Assembly: GCA_002071085.1 (NCBI GenBank)
Contig: MWEM01000018.1
Span: 1-50,204 of the forward strand
Reading direction: 5' to 3'
Source of the DNA: Thermotogota bacterium ADurb.Bin062
Lineage (GTDB): Bacteria; Thermotogota; Thermotogae; MWEM01
DNA length: 50,204 nucleotides
Numbering within the stretch: position 1 is the first letter of the stretch; every line of letters starts with the position of its first letter. Shown piece by piece: positions 31,653 through 40,332 of this stretch. The position numbers and the translations under genes are program-made. The notes beneath the pieces are model-generated. The model did not search any database, was not told the origin of the DNA, and saw only the letters and a list, made by a program, of their open reading frames with translations.

Positions 31653-33557
31653 ATGCCCAATAAAAAACCGCCGAGGCCGACCAACCAACTGTTTTTTTTG
31701 CTGTTGATGATTTTTTTGGTCGTGCTGATCTTTTTTGCCTACAAAAGCCCGAATTTTTCCAGCGTTCAGGCCGTTGATTTTTCCACCTTTTGGTCGATGG
31801 TCAAGGATGGCAAGGTTCGCGAAGTGGTGATAGAGGATACCGGAAACATCCAATTCAAAACGACCACCGGTTTCCAGGAAACCCTCTATGAGACCTATGT
31901 GCCTTGGGTGATGAATAACCCGGATATCCTCGGGGAACTGATCGAGCAGGGAGTGAAGATAAAAAGCCAGAAGAGTTCGGGCGATTTTATTTGGGCTTTG
32001 TTGTTAAACGTTCTTCCATTGTTGCTTTTCGTGTTCATATTTTTCGGGATGATGCGGTCGATGTCCGGGAAGAACAACCAGGCGTTTACCTTCACGAAGA
32101 GCCCGGCGCGAATGGTTTCCGCAAGTAAAAAACGCGTCACCTTCAAGGATGTCGCCGGTGTCGATGAAGCGGTGGAAGACTTGCAAGAACTCGTCATTTT
32201 TCTAAAAAGCCCGCAGAAATTCGACAAAATGAAAGCGCGAATGCCGAAAGGGGTCTTACTAGTGGGTCCTCCGGGCACGGGGAAGACGCTTCTGGCTAGG
32301 GCCGTCGCCGGCGAAGCGAACGTCCCGTTCTTTCATATGAGCGGGTCGGACTTCGTGGAGCTTTTTGTCGGGGTCGGGGCGGCACGTGTGAGAGACCTCT
32401 TCAACCAGGCGAAAAACGCTGCGCCCTCGGTAATTTTCATCGATGAAATAGACGCCGTCGGCCGACATCGTGGCGCCGGTTTGGGAGGCGGCCACGATGA
32501 ACGCGAGCAAACGCTCAACCAAATTCTGGTGGAGATGGATGGGTTCGAAATCAACGAAGGAGTCATCGTGCTGGCCGCGACGAACCGACCGGATATCCTG
32601 GACCCCGCGTTGTTACGCCCCGGACGCTTTGACCGGAAAGTCGTGGTCGATCCGCCAGATGTGAGAGGCCGAGAGTCGATTTTGAACATCTACCTGAAGA
32701 AACGCCCGTTGGACCCGGAAATCGAGGTGTCCGTTTTGGCGCGGCGCACCCCCGGTTTCGTGGGCGCCGACCTGGAAAACCTGTGCAATGAGGCCGCGTT
32801 ATTAGCTGTTAGAGCGAGTAAGGATTTGATCGGGATGTCAGAACTGGAGGAGGCGATCGATCGGGTCATCGCCGGCCCGGAAAGAAAAAGCCGGATCATC
32901 AGTCCGAAGGAAAAACGTATCATTGCCTATCATGAATTAGGTCACGCCTTGGTGTCCAGCGCATTAAAAAACGCAGACCCGGTCCATCGGGTATCGATCA
33001 TACCGAGGGGCCACTCTTCGCTCGGCCACACGCTACAACTTCCGTTGGAAGACAAGTTCTTGATGAGCAAGTCCGAGATATATGACAAAATTAGCTCGAT
33101 CTTGGGCGGACGCGCGGCTGAAGAGATCGTTTTTGACGAGATCACCAGCGGCGCTTCACACGACATAGAACGGGCAACCGAAATGGCGAGGTGGATGGTC
33201 TGTCAACTTGGGATGAGCTCCGCTCTCGGGCCGATCTCCTGGGGAAAAGAGGAGCAAGAGGTTTTTCTAGGACGAGATTTCTCTCGGATGAAAAACTTTA
33301 GCGACGACACCGCCAAAGTGATAGACGACGAAGTGAAAAAAATCATCGAGAAGTGCTATAATCGTGCCAAAGAGATAATACGGAAGTACAAAAACCTCCT
33401 TGATCGACTCGCGGAGATCTTGCTGGAAAAAGAGGTCATCGACGGTGAGTTCTTAAGGGAGATGCTGTGCACGGAGATGGCAAAAGAAAACCATAAACAG
33501 CTCGAGGCGCAGATCGAGGCTCAGATCGAGCCGACGTTGATTAAGGAACTGGGGTAG
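31653..33557 (+). CDS. ftsH: ATP-dependent zinc metalloprotease FtsH
   Basis: Membrane-bound AAA+ protease that degrades misfolded and short-lived membrane and cytosolic proteins. With ATG 31653 it is 634 aa. A transmembrane helix is at 12-30 and a second near 115-135. Walker A GPPGTGKT, Walker [12 protein letters not shown], the second region of homology LLRPGRFDR, and the zinc motif HELGH (427-431) all follow. The frame opens much earlier (31443, within tilS), and upstream starts cannot be excluded because the Shine-Dalgarno before 31653 is weak. The C-terminus has a short repeat, AQIEAQIE. The tilS-ftsH order is common in bacteria, which supports both names. Confidence 0.95.
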   Translation: MPNKKPPRPTNQLFFLLLMIFLVVLIFFAYKSPNFSSVQAVDFSTFWSMVKDGKVREVVIEDTGNIQFKTTTGFQETLYETYVPWVMNNPDILGELIEQGVKIKSQKSSGDFIWALLLNVLPLLLFVFIFFGMMRSMSGKNNQAFTFTKSPARMVSASKKRVTFKDVAGVDEAVEDLQELVIFLKSPQKFDKMKARMPKGVLLVGPPGTGKTLLARAVAGEANVPFFHMSGSDFVELFVGVGAARVRDLFNQAKNAAPSVIFIDEIDAVGRHRGAGLGGGHDEREQTLNQILVEMDGFEINEGVIVLAATNRPDILDPALLRPGRFDRKVVVDPPDVRGRESILNIYLKKRPLDPEIEVSVLARRTPGFVGADLENLCNEAALLAVRASKDLIGMSELEEAIDRVIAGPERKSRIISPKEKRIIAYHELGHALVSSALKNADPVHRVSIIPRGHSSLGHTLQLPLEDKFLMSKSEIYDKISSILGGRAAEEIVFDEITSGASHDIERATEMARWMVCQLGMSSALGPISWGKEEQEVFLGRDFSRMKNFSDDTAKVIDDEVKKIIEKCYNRAKEIIRKYKNLLDRLAEILLEKEVIDGEFLREMLCTEMAKENHKQLEAQIEAQIEPTLIKELG

Positions 33558-33575
33558 TGGGTCCGAGAAAACGGA

Positions 33576-34025
33576 ATGAAGAAAAACCTGTGGCTACTTC
33601 TTTTCGCGTTTGTGGTGACGATCGGCTGCGGTATGGCCCTATGGGCGGGGGGCGGCGTTTTCTACCTGGAAGAATATCCCCACCCCGCGCTCAACTTCGC
33701 GATTACGGATCGGTTCTTTTCTATCGAACACAGCGGAACATACATAGACCATTTCGGATTTGCGAATTTTCTAGATCTTTATGGTAAGATTGACTGGGTG
33801 ATCACACCTATTGTGGGTTTGGGTACCTGTTGGGGGATTTCTTATGATGACCTCCTCTTTATCGAAAGAGGCGGGTTTTATGTTGGAGGGGGTGTTCTCT
33901 TGAGCTACGGTCGTTACTCTCTTCAATTGGTCCTCAAACACTACATTCCTTTTTTTCAGGAGATCGTTTTTTCTCCTTCGGTACAACTCATAGGTAGATT
34001 TAAGATAGGAGAGTGGTGGGAGTGA
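33576..34025 (+). CDS. Exported hypothetical protein
   Basis: A 149 aa protein with a signal peptide (KKNLWLLLFAFVVTIGCGMA), rich in aromatic and Gly residues with alternating hydrophobic patterns (GGFYVGGGVLLSYGRYSLQL), as in small outer-membrane beta-barrels. A Cys at residue 18 lies in TIGCGMA, which is only lipobox-like. It begins 19 bases after ftsH and overlaps the next lipoprotein gene by GTGA. I recognise no family. Confidence 0.65.
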   Translation: MKKNLWLLLFAFVVTIGCGMALWAGGGVFYLEEYPHPALNFAITDRFFSIEHSGTYIDHFGFANFLDLYGKIDWVITPIVGLGTCWGISYDDLLFIERGGFYVGGGVLLSYGRYSLQLVLKHYIPFFQEIVFSPSVQLIGRFKIGEWWE

Positions 34026-35743
34026 AAAAGTCCGTTCTTTTTCTTATCATGACCATTTTTGTGTTTGTTTTCTTTACGGGGTGTATTAAGCCTAACCCTG
34101 CTTCTAGTATTACGGTTACGATCGACAGTCCTACCTCGATCACGGTCGGGTCTGCAGCGAACTTCACCGTGAAGCTTTCCTCGTCGAAATTGGGGGGGAT
34201 CGGCAATCTCTTTGCGAAAGACCCGGTGATTTCAAAAGTGACATGGAACTTTACCCATCAGACGGATTCGAGTAAAAACTTCCAGTTTACGGCCACTTCT
34301 GCGACGACCAACTATACTTTCGGGTCTCCCAATGTCTTCTTCACGGGGACGTTCGTCCTGTCTGTCTCCGTTGAAGACAAAGACGGAAACAGTTACCAGT
34401 CGAAATCGACCAACAATAAGACGGTCGAAATCAAAGCCAGTACCCCTAGTTTTTTGATCCTACCTAAGGATACAGGTGATCACGAAATCTCGCTGTCGGA
34501 ATTGAAGAAAAACCAGATCGTTAAGTTCGTCCTGTCGGATTTGACCAGTGAAGGCATCTCAAATAGCCAGATTCAGAACTACCAGATTCGCTGGGCGCTC
34601 TCGAAATGGGACGAAGCGTCCTCGTCCTACAAAGAGATCCCCGCTCTCGTGCAAGAATACCGCATCTATGCGACCTCGAACTCCTACCAAGTGCCGATAC
34701 CGCACACAGGGAAGCTCGCTTTGAAAATCTCTATCAAGGATATCTTCGGGAACGTGACATCTTTCGAAAGAGCGAAGACCTTCGACGTGGTGTTCGCGAT
34801 CCCGGAGGCCCCTCAGCTGCTGGAGCACGACTGGACAGGAGACGGTAAAAAGTACAGACTGGTATTCTCGAAATCGGCTGACGCTTATTATTATGAGATC
34901 TATCGTCAAGCGGTTTCGCTTTCTACAGAACGTATTCAAACCTCGCAAATCGAAGAGTTCATCGGAAGGGCCTTTTTGACCGACGCCGAAAAGGTCGTCT
35001 TTGACGACCCGAAACCGACGAAAGGTTGGGTAGTCTATTCGGTCTACGCCATCGACGGCGGTGGGGCCTCCGCAAAAACAGAATTCTCTATCAACGTGGC
35101 GAACAGGAAGCCCGGAAAAGCGAAACTGATCTCACCGATCGGACTAGTGACGTCCGTACCCGATCCAGTCGCAGGCTTGTGGGCTTATTGGTCCGAAGGT
35201 GAGGACGTCGATCCCGGGGATACGGTCACCTACCTGGTCTATGTGAAAGAGGGTTCCAATTTTGTTCTCACCAATAGGACAACTTCCAAGAGCGCGGCGA
35301 TCAACTACCTATTCGCCAACGGTATCGTTTATTCTATACGGGTGGATGCCACAGATGGGATCTCCACCACAACGGGAGATGTCAGCACTTTCTGGATTAT
35401 AGACGGTTCCGTACAACCGCCGAGAATCGAAGAAGTCATTCCGCTCTACTTGAAGGATCCGGCCTACCTATCGACGCGCGTGACCTTCTCCCACATCAAC
35501 CCCTATGGCGCCATGACAGGAATCCTAACCCGATACGTTATCCAGTTCTCCAGGTATTCCACTTTCCCGCCCGCCGACACTTTTGAGGGCGAGGTTATAG
35601 CCCCCGGTACCCACACGTTAAACATACCAAAACGTTACGTGAAAGAGAATGAACCCCTATACGCTCGGGTTAGAGCGATAGTGTCTACCAATCACATCCT
35701 GTTTCAAAGCAATTGGTCAAACGTGGTGCGATTCTATAAATAG
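34022..35743 (+). CDS. Putative surface lipoprotein with Ig/fibronectin-like repeats
   Basis: A 573 aa protein with a signal peptide and lipobox VFFTGC near residue 20, so it is probably a diacylated lipoprotein. The body looks like several beta-sandwich modules: a Thr/Ser-rich Ig-like region (about 25-140), then fibronectin III-like segments (for example APQLLEHDWTGDGKKYRLVF with YYYEIYR, and VRFYK at the end). GTG 34022 is chosen for its GTGA overlap with the preceding gene; GTG 34013 is an alternative. The role is unknown; binding of a polymer or surface anchoring is a guess. It ends 39 bases before the purine phosphorylase gene. Confidence 0.75.
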   Translation: MKKSVLFLIMTIFVFVFFTGCIKPNPASSITVTIDSPTSITVGSAANFTVKLSSSKLGGIGNLFAKDPVISKVTWNFTHQTDSSKNFQFTATSATTNYTFGSPNVFFTGTFVLSVSVEDKDGNSYQSKSTNNKTVEIKASTPSFLILPKDTGDHEISLSELKKNQIVKFVLSDLTSEGISNSQIQNYQIRWALSKWDEASSSYKEIPALVQEYRIYATSNSYQVPIPHTGKLALKISIKDIFGNVTSFERAKTFDVVFAIPEAPQLLEHDWTGDGKKYRLVFSKSADAYYYEIYRQAVSLSTERIQTSQIEEFIGRAFLTDAEKVVFDDPKPTKGWVVYSVYAIDGGGASAKTEFSINVANRKPGKAKLISPIGLVTSVPDPVAGLWAYWSEGEDVDPGDTVTYLVYVKEGSNFVLTNRTTSKSAAINYLFANGIVYSIRVDATDGISTTTGDVSTFWIIDGSVQPPRIEEVIPLYLKDPAYLSTRVTFSHINPYGAMTGILTRYVIQFSRYSTFPPADTFEGEVIAPGTHTLNIPKRYVKENEPLYARVRAIVSTNHILFQSNWSNVVRFYK

Positions 35744-35782
35744 CCACACTATAGTTACTCAAAAGTTCCGGAGGTGAGGACC

Positions 35783-36610
35783 ATCAACTACGATCAATAC
35801 CAGAAACAGGTGAAGGAAGCGGCGGAATACATCAAAAGGTTCGTGAAGGAAAGACCCAAACTCGGAATCGTTCTCGGTTCTGGGCTCGGGAGTGTGGCTG
35901 CCGCGCTCACCGATACATTCACACTACCCTACAAAGAAATCCCGCATTTCCCCGTTTCTACCGCGCCAGGCCACAAAGGGGAGCTGGTCTTCGGAAGGAT
36001 TGGCGCCCTTCAAACGCTCTTGATGAGTGGGAGACTCCACGCATACGAAGGCTTTTCGATGCGAGAGATCGTCTTTCCTATTCGGGTGATGCAGCTGCTC
36101 GGCACGGAGATGCTATTCGTCACGAACGCATCCGGCGGCTTGAACCCTGATTTCGAACTCGGCGTACCGATGCTGATCACCGATCACATCAATTTCATGG
36201 GGAACAACCCTTTAGTCGGGCAGAACTACGATACCTGGGGTCCTCGTTTTCCGGATATGTCGGAGGTCTACGATCTCGAGCTCCGAAAGAAGGCGGTAGA
36301 AGCCGCCAGAGAACTCGGGATTAAGCTGCAGGAAGGCGTTTATGTCGCCGTGACCGGACCGAATTTCGAAACGCCCGCGGAGTTGCGGATGCTTCGCCGT
36401 TTGGGTGCGGACGCGGTCGGGATGTCGACCGTTCCCGAAGTGATTTGTGCGGTCCACGCCGGAATACGCGTTCTAGGCGTATCCGCGATAACCGATCGCG
36501 CGGTTGCAGAAGACCTGGAACCGCTCACGGCCGAACAGGTGTTGGAGATCGCAGAAAAAACCGGACACAAAATCGCCTCGATCTTTTTGAAAATCACCGA
36601 AAGGTTATAG
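35783..36610 (+). CDS. Purine nucleoside phosphorylase, PNP-II family, Asn-to-Asp at purine site; probable AUC start
   Basis: Trimeric-type purine nucleoside phosphorylase (275 aa). Family motifs are VLGSGLGS (phosphate loop), HFPVSTAPGHKGELVFG, GRLHAYEG, TNASGGLN, and GPNFETPAE with the purine-binding Glu. The later motif that reads ITN in most PNPs reads SAITDRA, so Asp (codon 36494-36496) replaces the Asn that recognises 6-oxopurines. This may favour adenosine-type substrates. GGAGGTGAGG lies 8 bases (counted from GGAGG) before ATC 35783; the only earlier start, GTG 35774, lies inside that site, so AUC is preferred. It is followed by uppP. Confidence 0.87.
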   Translation: MNYDQYQKQVKEAAEYIKRFVKERPKLGIVLGSGLGSVAAALTDTFTLPYKEIPHFPVSTAPGHKGELVFGRIGALQTLLMSGRLHAYEGFSMREIVFPIRVMQLLGTEMLFVTNASGGLNPDFELGVPMLITDHINFMGNNPLVGQNYDTWGPRFPDMSEVYDLELRKKAVEAARELGIKLQEGVYVAVTGPNFETPAELRMLRRLGADAVGMSTVPEVICAVHAGIRVLGVSAITDRAVAEDLEPLTAEQVLEIAEKTGHKIASIFLKITERL

Positions 36611-36622
36611 TCAACCCACACT

Positions 36623-37387
36623 GTGTTGGAATTTATTGTTTTAAGCTTGGTTCAAGGTTTAACGGAATGTCTCCCGGTGTCCAGTTCTGGACACCTTTTT
36701 TTGTTGAGCCGATGGATCGGCTACGATCTCTCCCTCGCGACGGCTGTAGGATTACATTTGGCCACCCTATTGGCCGTTATCCTCTATTTGCGCAAGGAAT
36801 GCCGGCAGATCCTGGCCGGGATGTTACAATTCGATAAGGCCTATTGGCGGCTCTTTTGGGGGTTCTTGCTCGCTAGCGTGCCAGCCGCTCTCGTCGGGTT
36901 TTTGGTTAAGGACTCTCTCGAGACCGCCTTCGCCAACCCGACGGCGATCGGGATAAACCTGTTGATCACCGGAGGGTTCTTGTTCTTGTCAGACTTCATA
37001 AAACGAGACCAAACTCCCTCTATGTCACTGACTCAGATCACCTGGCGGCAAGCCTTCGCGATCGGATTGTTCCAATCGGTCGCCGTTTTACCCGGCATAT
37101 CTCGGAGTGGGCTCACTTTGGTGGGCTGTTTGGTCGTCGGTTTACCCAGGGAGTTAGCCTTTCGTTACACTTTTCTCCTGTCGATACCGGTGATTTTGGG
37201 GTCGGGATTATTAGAACTCCGTTCTTTTTCTGTTTCCTCAGAACTCGTACCCGGATACGTCATCGCGTTTTTCATCGCGTTATTGGCTCTGTTCCTCTTT
37301 CGAAAACCGGTTCTCAGGAGCCGATTGCGGTATTTCGCCTATTATTGTTGGATTCTCGGAGCGCTTCTTCTTCTAATCTTAAGGTAG
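36623..37387 (+). CDS. uppP: Undecaprenyl-diphosphatase UppP (BacA)
   Basis: Membrane phosphatase that recycles undecaprenyl diphosphate to the carrier for peptidoglycan and other envelope polymers; also linked to bacitracin resistance. The 254 aa product has about seven to eight helices and both family motifs: LVQGLTECLPVSSSGHL (the E-x-P-x-SSSGH region) and LPGISRSGLTLVG. The GTG start has only a distant AAAGG, so the exact start is uncertain, though GTG gives the normal N-terminus. It is the last gene before a terminator. Confidence 0.95.
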   Translation: MLEFIVLSLVQGLTECLPVSSSGHLFLLSRWIGYDLSLATAVGLHLATLLAVILYLRKECRQILAGMLQFDKAYWRLFWGFLLASVPAALVGFLVKDSLETAFANPTAIGINLLITGGFLFLSDFIKRDQTPSMSLTQITWRQAFAIGLFQSVAVLPGISRSGLTLVGCLVVGLPRELAFRYTFLLSIPVILGSGLLELRSFSVSSELVPGYVIAFFIALLALFLFRKPVLRSRLRYFAYYCWILGALLLLILR

Positions 37388-37421
37388 AAGCGCTTCGGCG
37401 ACGTCCAACCATCAAAACAAC

Positions 37422-37451
37422 CGCGAAGGTCGAACCCCTTCGCGTATTTTT
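37422..37451 (+). terminator. Intrinsic terminator after uppP
   Basis: An 8 bp stem CGCGAAGG/CCTTCGCG with a 7 base loop, followed by TATTTTTG. Confidence 0.8.
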
Positions 37452-37536
37452 GTGCTTTGACGGTATTCCTGTCAGCCCAGTCCCTTCTACGAAATGGGCA
37501 GCGCGATCCCCTCGCTAGTCTGCGCCAGCGCTCGGG

Positions 37537-37779
37537 TTAGGCCAACAAGGCGATAACCCGTTCCCGAGTCATATGATGCAACGAATCTAAAGCAGCCGGG
37601 TCCAAGCGCAAAACTTCCGCTCTCAGGCTCCCAAAATCGGATTTCTCCAAAGTTTCAGTTTCCACGAGGGCCGGTTTCCCATTCGTCTCAGAATTCTCGA
37701 CGACTCGGTTTCTCTTGTTCTCAGTTTTTGAGATCAGTTCGCCTTGCGGCATATTTCCGGTTAGTCGTTCGACCCCCAT
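37537..37779 (-). CDS. Small charged protein, weakly FlgM-like
   Basis: An 80 aa soluble protein with its own promoter and AAGGTGAGG before ATG. The N-terminus (VERLTGNMPQGELISKTENK) has the Arg-Leu/Gly-x-x-x-Pro...Lys-Thr layout seen in anti-sigma factor FlgM, and the C-terminus is a short helix pair (RAEVLRLDPAAL, MTRERVIALLA). The resemblance is only suggestive: FlgM is a low-complexity family that is easy to match by chance. It is divergent from the hybrid kinase. Confidence 0.55.
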   Translation of the reverse strand: MGVERLTGNMPQGELISKTENKRNRVVENSETNGKPALVETETLEKSDFGSLRAEVLRLDPAALDSLHHMTRERVIALLA

Positions 37780-37818
37780 ATCCTCACCTTTCTAATCTTC
37801 CTTTAGGTCCTATGCTTG

Positions 37819-37848
37819 ATTATAACACAAGCGGAAAGGATTATTCAA
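37819..37848 (-). promoter_or_regulatory. Promoter of the 80 aa gene
   Basis: Minus strand: TTGAAT (-35), 18 base spacer, TGT-TATAAT extended -10 (37819-37824). Confidence 0.75.
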
Positions 37849-37919
37849 CCCGAGTGTGCGTCAAGTTTAGGCACTCCGATATTTTTACCCACACGCTTTC
37901 GTTTTTTAGCGGCTTTTCG

Positions 37920-37928
37920 TGGTATACT
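37920..37928 (+). promoter_or_regulatory. Promoter of the hybrid kinase
   Basis: TGG-TATACT extended -10, 39 bases upstream of the ATG; no clear -35. Confidence 0.55.
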
Positions 37929-37967
37929 TATGTTAGAGACACCTTGAAAGACACGGGGGTAGAGGAA

Positions 37968-40319
37968 ATGGTCGATTTTAGAACCGATCGAAAAACCGGA
38001 ATCCTCTTGCTATTTTTCCTCTGTTTTGTCTACGCTTCGCTCTTTGGAGTTGCGGAGATCAAAATTGGCATCTACCAAAACAGTCCAAAGGTCTTTTTGA
38101 ATGAGCGGGGTGAGCCTGCGGGATTTTTCGTGGATATCGTGAACGAAATCGTAAAAAGCGTAGGGCTAAGGGTCTCCTACGTTTTCGGGACGTGGGCGGA
38201 AAACATCGCAAAGCTCGACTGGGGAGAGCTCGATATGCTCGTGGACGTCTCTTACACAGACGAGCGGGCCGCGCGTTTTTCGTTGAACAGCATACCGATC
38301 ATCGAATCGTGGATCCAGGTCTTTTCGCTCCCTGAGACCACGATCTTTAGGGCTCAAGATCTCGGGGGAAAGAGAATCGGCGCCCTCTCGGATTCCACCC
38401 AGTACCGCTATTTGAGAGACAAACTCAAAGAGGATTTCTCGATCGATTATACGATCGAAACGTTTTCAGACTACCCCCATCAGGTTGAGGCGCTGATCGG
38501 AAGAAAAATCGATCTATTTTTAGCGGATCGGTTTTTTTACTTTTCCAAAGACAGGCCGCAGAATGTGATTCCAAAACCGGTCATCCTGCAACCCAACGGG
38601 GTCTATTTCGCGTTTCGTAAAGGATACGATCCTGGCATCGTCGGGGCCTTCGACACCGCGTTATTCTCTATGAAAAACGATTACGGTTCTCCCTACTACC
38701 GCGCCTTAAACCAATGGTTCAACCTATCGATCGAGACGACCTTTCCCTTTTGGCTGAAAACACTGTTGGTCTCTATTTTAGTCCTAATGACTATGTTGTC
38801 GGTGTTCCTCTTCCTTCGAGACTACCGACGAACGAAAGCCCATAACCGAGAATTGGAACGGCGGGTTTCGGAACGGACCGAGCACCTGAATTTGGCTTTA
38901 CATCAGGCCCAGAGTGCAAATGAGGCAAAAAGCGTGTTTCTCTCGAGTATGAGCCACGAGATACGAACTCCGCTGAACGCCATCATCGGGTTCGCTCAAA
39001 TTTTAAGACGAGACGCGACGCTGACCCGCAAGCAACAAGAACAACTGCAGACGATCGCGCAGAGCGGGGAGCATCTCTTGAAACTGATCAACAACATCTT
39101 AGATTTCTCGAAGATAGAAGCGGGGAAACTGAGTTTGGACCTCTCCGAGTTCGACCTCAACACACTGATGGAGTCACTGGTTAACATCTTCCGGTTACGT
39201 GCGGAGGAGAAGGGGCTTCGCTTTTTTTACGAGCCAAAATTGCCGGTGCCGTGCTATGTGAGGGGCGATGAAGGGAAAATACGGCAAGTGTTCATCAACC
39301 TTTTAGGGAACGCGGACAAGTTCACGCAGACCGGCGGAATCGTCCTTCGCGCCCGGATCACCCTTCGACAAGACTCCGGCGAGAGGGGCTCCTTCGCGGA
39401 CTTCGTCGCAGAAGTGGAAGACACGGGTCCGGGGATACCCGAAGAAGAAGTTCCGCGGTTATTCGAGTCCTTTCATTCACTAAAAGCGGGGAGGGCCTAC
39501 GGAGGAACAGGCTTGGGTCTATCGATCAGCAAAAGATTCATCGACTTGATGGGCGGATCGATCACTTACGAACACCGTCCTCGGGGAGGGAGCATCTTCC
39601 GATTGCGTGTCTGTCTCGACAAAGTGAACGCCCTCGCCGCAGCCCCCCGTTCGGAGGACCGGACCATCATCGGATTGAAGCCGGGCACGGTTCCCCCGAG
39701 GGTATTGATCGTCGATGATCAAGCCGAAAACCGAGAACTTTTGCGTGATATCCTGGACCCGATCGGTTTCCAAACACGCCTTGCCGAAAACGGAGAATCC
39801 GCGATAGAAATCTTTTCACGTTGGTCTCCAGATATTGTTTTAATGGATATGCTAATGCCGGTGATGGACGGTTACGAAGCGACCAAGCGCCTAAAAAGCA
39901 CCGAAGAAGGTCGGCAGGTCCCGATCATCGCCGTCACAGCCAGCGCTTTCGGAGACGAGGAGAAAAAAGTGTTAGAGACGGGGGTGGACGGGTATCTGCG
40001 TAAACCTTTGCGGGGGGAAGACCTACTCGCGCTCCTGAGCGAACAGTTGGGGATCACGTACCTATACGCCCCCACGGCGAATCAGGATACGTTGTCCGAT
40101 CCCCCCGGTCAACCGAGGCCGCTCACGGCCGAAGATTTCGATTTTCTATCCGACGACGAGATAGCCGAAATGCGAAAAGCCTTGTCAAACGGAGAAATGT
40201 TGAGATTGAGAGAATTAATCGCTCAGATAGGAGAAAAACGGCCGTTCCTCGCGGAAAGACTGTTGGTATTGGCCAAGCAGTATAATTACGAGGACTTGAG
40301 CCGCCTTTTAGAGCGATAA
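37968..40319 (+). CDS. Hybrid sensor histidine kinase with periplasmic binding-protein sensor
   Basis: A 783 aa membrane sensor. An N-terminal hydrophobic signal helix (12-26) precedes a family 3 solute-binding-like domain (about 30-255), so it probably senses an amino acid or similar ligand outside the membrane. A second helix (WLKTLLVSILVLMTMLSVFLFL) is followed by HisKA with SSMSHEIRTPLNAI (phospho-His330), a HATPase with GGTGLGLSISK, and a receiver domain with MDMLMPVMDG (Asp627). A ~90 aa helical tail follows and may be a degenerate phosphotransfer region. ATG 37968 has a moderate AGAGGAA upstream. It is cotranscribed with the next gene. Confidence 0.93.
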   Translation: MVDFRTDRKTGILLLFFLCFVYASLFGVAEIKIGIYQNSPKVFLNERGEPAGFFVDIVNEIVKSVGLRVSYVFGTWAENIAKLDWGELDMLVDVSYTDERAARFSLNSIPIIESWIQVFSLPETTIFRAQDLGGKRIGALSDSTQYRYLRDKLKEDFSIDYTIETFSDYPHQVEALIGRKIDLFLADRFFYFSKDRPQNVIPKPVILQPNGVYFAFRKGYDPGIVGAFDTALFSMKNDYGSPYYRALNQWFNLSIETTFPFWLKTLLVSILVLMTMLSVFLFLRDYRRTKAHNRELERRVSERTEHLNLALHQAQSANEAKSVFLSSMSHEIRTPLNAIIGFAQILRRDATLTRKQQEQLQTIAQSGEHLLKLINNILDFSKIEAGKLSLDLSEFDLNTLMESLVNIFRLRAEEKGLRFFYEPKLPVPCYVRGDEGKIRQVFINLLGNADKFTQTGGIVLRARITLRQDSGERGSFADFVAEVEDTGPGIPEEEVPRLFESFHSLKAGRAYGGTGLGLSISKRFIDLMGGSITYEHRPRGGSIFRLRVCLDKVNALAAAPRSEDRTIIGLKPGTVPPRVLIVDDQAENRELLRDILDPIGFQTRLAENGESAIEIFSRWSPDIVLMDMLMPVMDGYEATKRLKSTEEGRQVPIIAVTASAFGDEEKKVLETGVDGYLRKPLRGEDLLALLSEQLGITYLYAPTANQDTLSDPPGQPRPLTAEDFDFLSDDEIAEMRKALSNGEMLRLRELIAQIGEKRPFLAERLLVLAKQYNYEDLSRLLER

Positions 40320-40332
40320 GGAGGTCGAGCTA

